In this document: in pieces, positions 56,646-64,000 of the stretch
Layout of the letters: every line of letters starts with the position of its first letter
Position numbering within the stretch: position 1 is the stretch's first letter
From: Apostichopus californicus
Taxonomy: Eukaryota > Echinodermata > Holothuroidea > Aspidochirotida > Stichopodidae
Reading direction: 5' to 3'
DNA: 64,000 nucleotides
Assembly (NCBI GenBank): GCA_020650975.1
Contig: JAIPMN010000761.1
Location: forward strand, 1 to 64,000
Notes under the pieces: generated by a model
Database searches by the model: none
What the model was told of the DNA's origin: nothing
The model's input: only the letters and a program-made list of their open reading frames with translations
Position numbers and translations under genes: made by a program

Positions 56646-57684
56646 TTATTACGTCATTGACAAATTATCCCAACACGCCGTTGGTACATCTGGTATGACC
56701 ATTGATGGGTCTTCGCATTTGGTGAAGAAAGTCGTGTTAAATGGTGAATATCGCTAGTCCAAAAGAAAATCAAACCAAAAACCAAGTGGATAGCCTCGGA
56801 TGTCAAAGTATGTTGAAACACACATAGTTGTATTTCTAAATGGCAGATTTAGAAGTAAGTGGGCGATGTAAGTGGGCGATGTTCCAAACGTGGGGTATAT
56901 GTGACACAGTACTAAAATACTACCAGCTCCCTAGCTTTAAGAATTTAGATGGGAAAGTGCTTGTTTAATATTGCAGGCAGGTATGTATACTGTCATCGCT
57001 GGTTAAAACACAGACCAGTAAATGTTTGAGGAGTCCTTAGGAGATGTTGACCGTGATTTTTACAAGTTATGCAAAAGATATCAAAAACAAAACAACAGCA
57101 ACAAAGATAAACACTATATAGCTGTTGCTCTTGTATTTTTCTGGGTGAGTATAAATCTTACCTATATCTTTCTGTGGCTGATATTCCAACATTTTTCTGC
57201 AAACTTCTTGAATCAGTTGACCAATCAAGAAGGTGGAGATGATTTGTCTAGGAGAGAGAGGGAGCTATGAGAGTTTCTTAATTTTCATCTCGGCTCTCCC
57301 GCAGGAAGATAAACCGCTTCTCTGTCTGTGGCTCTGTCATCAATTTTGCATACTAGCTTTCACATTATGTCTACCAGATAATTTACGAGCTCAACAAATT
57401 TTGTCGTATAACTCTTTAGATGAGACATGAAAGATGTCTTCCAAATATTGACCTGGGAATTCTTACTGTGTATCTCAGGCTTAGCAGACGATCTAGGTCT
57501 TTACTGTTAGGAATTATGTGAATGTAACGCTGTTTAATGTGTGAACTACTCAAAGTATTGACAGGGATGCATAAGACTGGACATTATGTTTATTTAGAAA
57601 ATGAAATACCCCCCCCCTAAAAAAAAGACCAGTATCAAGTGTTTAACATAAATGGGACACTAATAGGGTTGTTTGAACTAACAT

Positions 57685-57962
57685 ATTAAAGTCTCAGACT
57701 TGCTTGTTGCCAAATTTAATCTTCGACCTTTCCAGCTTACTGCACTAAAAGCTCAGTGAAAATGACACCTGTCTATGCAATTTTCATATCAATATTCATT
57801 CTTTTTATAGTTATCTGTCGTTAAAGATTTTGAGCTGAATAAAATTTGCCCGAATTTTTAACGTGTCCGTAGATTCTAGAAACTTCAATCAAAAATTGCA
57901 AGCCCCGCCCAACAGGTCATGCACCAATCAAATCTCTGTATTGTTTACGAACGTTAGGCCTC
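57685..57962. repeat. Interspersed repeat, copy 2
   Basis: The partner of 52205-52490. Similarity begins near TTAAAGTCTCA and ends near GTTTACGAACGTTAGGC, after which the two flanks differ. This defines a repeat of about 280 bp. Confidence 0.8.
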
Positions 57963-58766
57963 AAGGACTAATTTCACTTACATGTCTTGCCTGTTTAGGT
58001 CCCTTCTCTTGAATGGCATATTTCTCTCGGTCGTTATGATGTAGCTTTCGAAATTATGTCATTTCCTTCCATTACAATGAAGAAACCGATTTTTCCAACA
58101 ATATTTCAACTATGTAGTAATTATGTTATAACAAAGAAAAGGCTGCAGTGTAACTCAAAGAGTTGGACATTGGAGTAGTACACATTCTAGTTGTGTTTGT
58201 TGTTAGTAATTGAGTCTATAGTTTGACTCTGTGCGTTGAGATTAGGCGGCAAAACAGAACTTACGAAATCTTGCAATCTTAACTTAGTGTGGCAATTCAT
58301 TAATTTTGATTTTGAAGTTAGAGTGGATGTGAGATTTCTAAGTGTTTTGCTCTTAAATGTCAAGATAGTCGAGAGGCTTTCCTAACAGTAGCTGATCTTA
58401 TTGCTGTCCTTCATAAAGAAACGTTGTAATTAGTGATGGGAGAAGTGAAAAGTTCAAGGTTAGATTCTGAATAGAAGTATGTTTAACACTGTAACCTTAA
58501 AGTTGTTCAGATTTGAGAGTACTATAACTAGCTTCTGCAGGCGTTAATACTACGACTCAATCTCACATCGCAACATCAGGATTTTAAAGAGTGGCAAAGT
58601 TTTACTCCTATTGAAGCATTGAATGCTAGAAGAATTATGTTTGACTGTAGACAAATCAATGTTATGTAGGCAGTGTGGCATGGACAAATAATGTTAGACA
58701 TTAGCCGTAGGACTAGCCGTAGGACTAGCATTTAAAAGTGAACATTTCTACCGATAAGAGTGTTGG

Positions 58767-59588
58767 ATAATGCCTTAGAGTTCTTTAATGCCTTCGTGTT
58801 GGTAAATGCCTTAGTGTCTGATTATGCCTTTGAGTTATTTAATGCCTTAGTAGTGTTCGATAGTGCCTTAGTTAGTATTGGCTACTGCCTTAGAGTTCTT
58901 TAATGCCTTAGTGTTCGTTAATGCCTTAGTGTTCGTTAATGCCTTAGTGTTCTTTAATGCCTTAGTGTTGGTAAATGCCTTAGTGTCTGATTATGCCTTA
59001 GAGTTATTTAATGCCTTAGTAGTGTTCGATAGTGCCTTAGTTAGTATTGGCTACTGCCTTAGAGTTCTTTAATGCCTTAGTGTTCGTTAATGCCTTAGTG
59101 TTCGTTAATGCCTTAGTGTTCGTTAATGCCTTAGTGTTCGATAGTGCCTTAGTGTTCGATAATGCCTTAGTGTTTGATAATGCCTTAGTGTTGGATAATG
59201 CCTTAGTGTTCTTTAATGCCTTAGTGTTGGATAATACCTTAGTGTTGGATAATGCCTTAGTGTTAGTTAATGCCTTAGTGTTTGATGCCTTAGTGTTGGA
59301 TAATGCCTTAGTGTTGAATACTGCCTTAATGTTCGTTAATGCCTTAGTGTTGGATAATACCTTAGTGTTCATTAATGCCTTAGTGTTCGTTAATGCCTTA
59401 GTGTTCGTTAATGCCTTAGTGTTTGTTAATGCCTTAGTGTTCGTTAATGCCTTAGTGTTTGTTAATGCCTTAGTGTTGGATAATGCCTTAGTGTTAGTTA
59501 ATGCCTTAGTGTTTGATGCCTTAGTGTTGGATAATGCCTTAGTGTTTGATGCCTTAGTGTTCGATAATGCCTTAGTGTTGGATAATGC
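58767..59588. repeat. 18-bp minisatellite, about 45 copies, open on both strands
   Basis: The unit TTAGTGTTCGTTAATGCC repeats to 59588. 18 is divisible by three, so frames of 183 (plus) and 201 (minus) codons stay open with six-residue periods (FVNALV; NTKALT). A longer block of about 170 bp is itself duplicated near 58798 and 58968. Treated as non-coding. Confidence 0.93.
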
Positions 59589-61698
59589 ATGTTGTTGATA
59601 GAATCCAAGCTTAATAACCCAAGTATTGACACATGAAAACACTCAAATCCCTCAAGTAGGTCCTGGAGGACATTATAATGGTCTGTTTGCAATATTTTCT
59701 AGTTACTTGAAAGAGCCAAGGAAGTCGTGACAGCTTTACGCTGTAAGTTGATTCTGCCATGATGGAGTTCTTGACGTGGATTTCATCAGTTAAGTGCGAG
59801 ATTGTATCCTCTGTTATGCTTCCACGAGGCAGAGGGATGAAATGCCACAAGCTGTTTGGATTCTTTGCATGCTTGCCGTGTGGCTGCCGTCGCGGCCGGC
59901 AGAGGGAAGCTCCTATTTACATTGTGTCACCAAATCTGATGAATTAATTACATGAGGTGAATCGTACAATTTGAGTCACATCAGATTAAAGGAGGAGGGT
60001 GCACGGTGTTAAATCTGCCAAAGAACAACTTTATAGATGGTAACTTTGTTAATAACAATTTAGTTATTATTCATGACCTCCAGTGTCATTGGCCGAGTGA
60101 TATGTCTTTGACATATTGAGTTGCCATGCTCTTACTGCAGTCCTTGGATATGACTTGAACATGAGATATGGAAAAACATTTATTTGTAATATGGTATTCT
60201 GTACCAACCAACCTGTAAACTACAAAATTGCTGCTTCAGTCATATGTTATAATATTATAAAAGTCCTCAGTACTAGCTCACTTAAAAGTTGTGAAAAGTT
60301 TTCAAAAGTACTCTCCTGTTGGTTTCCTTTTTTAGTTACTTGCAGATGATGAGCAGTTTTAAGTTAGACAATTAATTGTCTCAGTAAGGAAAATATACTT
60401 TGATGTAAGTATATTTTTAATATAATTTGGTGCACGAGTGACTAGCATATTTGGGGGAGGGCTATCCTAATGACCTGTATAAAAGTGAATCTTTCCAAAT
60501 ATTTATTGATTAATTCTGACAAAACTTTTGAAAAGAAATCAAACCTGAAGCATGAACAGTGAGAGGTCATATATACTTCTGCCCAGTATCATTTTCACAT
60601 AGTGAGAGACCTTATACTTATGCCTAGTTTTCATTTCACATAGTTCACTGTTCTGACAGACTTAACTTAACTCCATCTACTGTAGTCAGAATAACGTGAT
60701 AAAAATGAAACCTGTCTTCCGTTCATAATATCTGATAATATTTACAAAATTAACGTTGATTCTGGTAATTGATCAATTGAATGAATCTAAAGATAAAGAG
60801 ATGATTAAGACATTGGAGATGCCTCATGTTTAATATTTCTACTGTACTTTTTTGTATAAATTAAATTTCCTTTAACACCTTCTCTCCTCCTCTCTCCCCA
60901 CCCCTCGCCCGCCCCCAAAAGAACTTTGATCCTCCCTTACCTGTCTCCAAACTACATTTGCACTTTCTCATCTACGTAAGAAGCTGCATGGCTGGAAACG
61001 TTTTAGCACTCCACCCTATACTCCTACTTCAGGGAAACACTGCCCACTTTCTGCTCCTTTCGAAAATACCGTTCAGAAGTAAAGCAATGTGTAGAATATC
61101 AACGTAATGGAACACATTGACTCATTTCAAGTCTACTATTGTGCCAACTTCATACCAGTTTATGCTTGAATGTGTTTTTTTTTCCCCTTTAAATTTGCTC
61201 TCCTGAGTTATTCACATTATGTGAAACATTCAGCAGGATGAAGAGATGCAGGTGATCTTGGTGTCTGATTCTTCATCTCAGAAAGTTATCAGATGTGTGA
61301 TATAATCTGACAGCCACTAAAATTGCATTTTACACTTTCCGGAATCATTTTGCCGTTAAGAGGTAGCAGAAGTGGTATCTGTTGACAGACTGAATTAAAT
61401 TGTGACGGAGAATTGCTGTAAGGGTGTGAAAAGCTTTCTCACGTAGTTAGCTCAGCTTAGAGCTGGAAGAAGACAGTTCACTGAACTCCATAGAAATGTT
61501 ACAGACACACACTTTGAACATCAAAATGATGAATACACTTCCTAAAGATCTGTATGTAGGTTATAAGTGCATAAATCGCTATAAGTAACATTGTTGAAAT
61601 TTATTTCAACTATTTTGATATTATTCCTCACTTTTTTCATGAGCAAGTTGTTAATATGCTCAACTACTTACCTGTCTGTACCAAAGTACAGCACTTTT

Positions 61699-61706
<8 letters not shown>

Positions 61707-61745
<39 letters not shown>
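61707..61745. repeat. (TC)n(TA)n microsatellite
   Basis: About ten TC units run directly into about ten TA units. Confidence 0.93.
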
Positions 61746-63617
61746 GTAAATATTAAGATCAACACATCAGAAGAGCACTATGACATCACAGATTTACAAA
61801 AAGGCAGCTCTCAGACATGACTGTTAAACTAGGATATCTCCCAAGCGAAAATATCTTATTTTAGTATATTTATATCGTTACCAGGTTGTCTTGTGTTTGT
61901 ATGGTTATTTCAGGTTGCGGCTTTTATTTATTGGAGGTTACTTGACGTTACTACTGTATGTAATGATACAGATACCAATGCAGGTTACCATGCGTATCTA
62001 TGCTTCTCTAATGATAGTTCAATTGTATAAATAATTTAATATGCATTCATCAGAGACCTGCACGATTATTCCAAATTGCGGTCATAACTTCTCACATTGA
62101 GGAAATTGAATTAATAGACTGACTTCAAGTTTTAAGTGTGTCTTGGTGGAGGATTCCCTCTCACTGCTGGGAATCTAGTCTCGGGGTATCATATATATAC
62201 ATTGCCAGAGGTGCTGAAAATTTCCCTCCCGAATGACTCCGGTCCAATATTTAATTATGGTTCCTATGGTAACTCAAACAACATAAATCAATTTTTGTGT
62301 TAACTATAGAAAGTGTTGAAAGAATTTGGTCTTCAGCAGTTTTTCCCCCATTGTAAAGGAAAGTAGGAATTCAAAGAAGTGACATAATGGTTGAAAATAT
62401 TTAACAAAAAAAAAAAATAAAAAAAAAGGATAATTTTGTCTTGTCAGCATATTTAGGTACAAATATGGAAACTGAATAAGACAAATTTATTAATTTTTTA
62501 GAAACATGATAAATGTTATCACAAACCAGAAGTCAGTTTGGAATTAAAGAGATATATAGATGATTACAAAGGATTAAATTGAATTAAAACCTCGGAAGGT
62601 TGACCAGCAAGGATATTTAGAGAAAATTAAGATAGTGGGATAAGGTATTAAAAAATTCCTAGGAGGATTTAATGGAAAGATTCCGCACAAGGTTAATTTC
62701 ATAAAAGGAATATATATATCTGGCTGAAAATTTCAAATTGAGGTAATTGCTATCAGATGATAATACAAGTACTGTTCATCTGTAAATGCCAGTGTAGGTC
62801 AGTTGTATGACTTGTTAAGTTTAATGTAAAATAATGAAGTTACTTATCAATTTTTATTTGATTAATATTTGATTTAATGGAAGACTGAACTAAATGGTGA
62901 ATTTTTTTACTAATATTCACTAACTGACCTTCATTTCATTTCCGAAAAATAAAAAAAATTAGAAGGTTGAATGAGTTTAATGAATTGTAATCTAATTTTG
63001 AAATAAATCCTCTATATTTGATAAAATTATGTTATATATTAAAAAAAAAAAATTGATTCAGTGTAAGTTATTCTCATCAACTTTAAGCAACTTACAAAGA
63101 ACTTGCAAAGAAATTAACAAATTCAGACAAAATGGTGAAAGACTGGTCAAACGTTTTAGCCGGGTGGATCGTTTGAGGTCACGGTAAAGTAAGTAAGCAA
63201 CACCAGTTCAGTGTGACAGGGAATGAGTCGTGAATTCTTTGGTTAGCTTGAGGTTTGTTTACATCAAGAATACTAAATAAAAGTGTAAATAAAGGGATTA
63301 AAGTGAAGGGGAATCATAACTCCCTGTATGTTGTGGGAGTTTCAAACTGCAAATGATTGAATAAACCAATCGGGATCTAAGCGTTTTTTTACAGAGGGCG
63401 CTGTCGTATGGGTCCTAACAGAACATTAGTTACGGCTCTGGGTCTTAACGCACTCGATCTAACTGTTTACAGATCTGCAAAGATTTTGTAAAAACTGCTG
63501 TAATGTATCTCAATCTATGTACGAGTTATTATTTTGTTTTTTGCTTTCTTTTCTCTCTTTCTCTCCCGCACACAAGAGCACCACCCTTCAGGGTGGATAT
63601 GCACGCCTTATAAATCA

Positions 63618-63645
63618 CCATTATTATTATTATTATTATTATTTA
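63618..63645. repeat. (ATT)n microsatellite, perhaps the tail of a short repeat
   Basis: ATTATTATTATTATTATTAT preceded by a GC-richer stretch (CCACCCTTCAGGGTGG, a perfect 16-base palindrome at about 63572-63587). This may be another SINE-like repeat with a trinucleotide tail, comparable to 28225-28470. Confidence 0.6.
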
Positions 63646-64000
63646 TGTACCGCACCGACAATTGTATCTGACCAAAATATCAAGTTAATCAACTAAAAAA
63701 TGAAAAGAATTTTCTTGTTAATGGACACCTATATCTACTACACATAATCAGCAATATTGTCGTTATAGTTTGATGTAGATACACTGTACGTAAAAATTAG
63801 AACCTGGCCTCGTACTTTGTTAATTATTGAATCCTTCTTGGAAAAACCAATCTTAACCAGCAAATTTATTTGGTCACGGAAAATTTCCCTGTCACGTAAT
63901 ACATAATAAAACACATTGTTTGCCCCGAGGAGAAAAGGCGTATGTATAAAGGCTACTTCCTGGCTTTAGAGAGCTCTACAATAGACATTATCAAAAGCTT

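Larger units (their letters stand above)
59700..64000. other. CAMTA intron 2, right part, no gene recognised
   Basis: AT-rich. A GC-richer patch at 59750-59930 gives a Cys/Arg-rich frame (FACLPCGCRRGR) without splice sites that would link it to CAMTA. Otherwise only low-complexity tracts (A-runs at 62406-62430 and 63040) were seen. Confidence 0.45.

Noticed and set aside
59037-59642. Long frames of NTKALT and FVNALV repeats
   Set aside because: Artefact of the 18-bp minisatellite. Composition is fully dictated by the unit.
59759-59947. Cys/Arg-rich frame (FACLPCGCRRGR) as an alternative CAMTA first exon
   Set aside because: No donor site lies at the end of the frame and no phase link to the next exon can be shown.

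Overview
The window is a stretch of AT-rich animal nuclear DNA: intron-split genes with GT-AG junctions, long introns, many minisatellites, non-LTR retrotransposon tails and short hAT-type DNA transposons. The two genes I can recognise (a CARD-bearing caspase-2-like protease and a CAMTA transcription factor) and the repeat style suggest a marine invertebrate deuterostome, perhaps an echinoderm such as a sea cucumber. This placement is an inference. No bacterial-type operons, rRNA or convincing tRNA genes were seen.

Layout. 1-2541: repeat end and non-coding DNA downstream of the caspase. 2542-11060, minus strand: a caspase-2-like gene whose exons I could join in a consistent reading frame (CARD, linker, p20, p10; 426 residues). 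One p20 exon is present twice in tandem (6543-6710 and 6309-6476): same length, same phase, 66 bp apart. This is the pattern expected of mutually exclusive exons and is the most interesting signal here. Its introns also hold a perfect hAT miniature element, a LINE tail, a 128-bp tandem duplication and a 26-bp repeat that has copied a 5' splice site.

11.1-19.1 kb: the interval between the divergent caspase and CAMTA genes. It holds a 159-bp duplication, a patch of TCGAAATTTCGAC-like repeats, a LINE 3' end, a hAT-like element with a second hAT element nested in it, and another short hAT-like element.

19132 to the right edge, plus strand: the 5' part of a CAMTA gene. Exon 1 (19132-19195) and exon 2 (35752-35858, start of the CG-1 DNA-binding domain) join in frame. 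Intron 1 is 16.6 kb and intron 2 runs more than 28 kb, past the window. A 168-bp open, phase 0/0 candidate cassette exon lies at 50413-50580. The introns carry minisatellites with units of 108, 63, 39, about 31, 92 and 18 bp, and a 552-base assembly gap inside the 108-bp array. Several arrays with units divisible by three make long artificial open frames, which I did not call as genes.

The two genes have no evident shared function. They look like unrelated neighbours transcribed away from each other, separated by a transposon-rich spacer.
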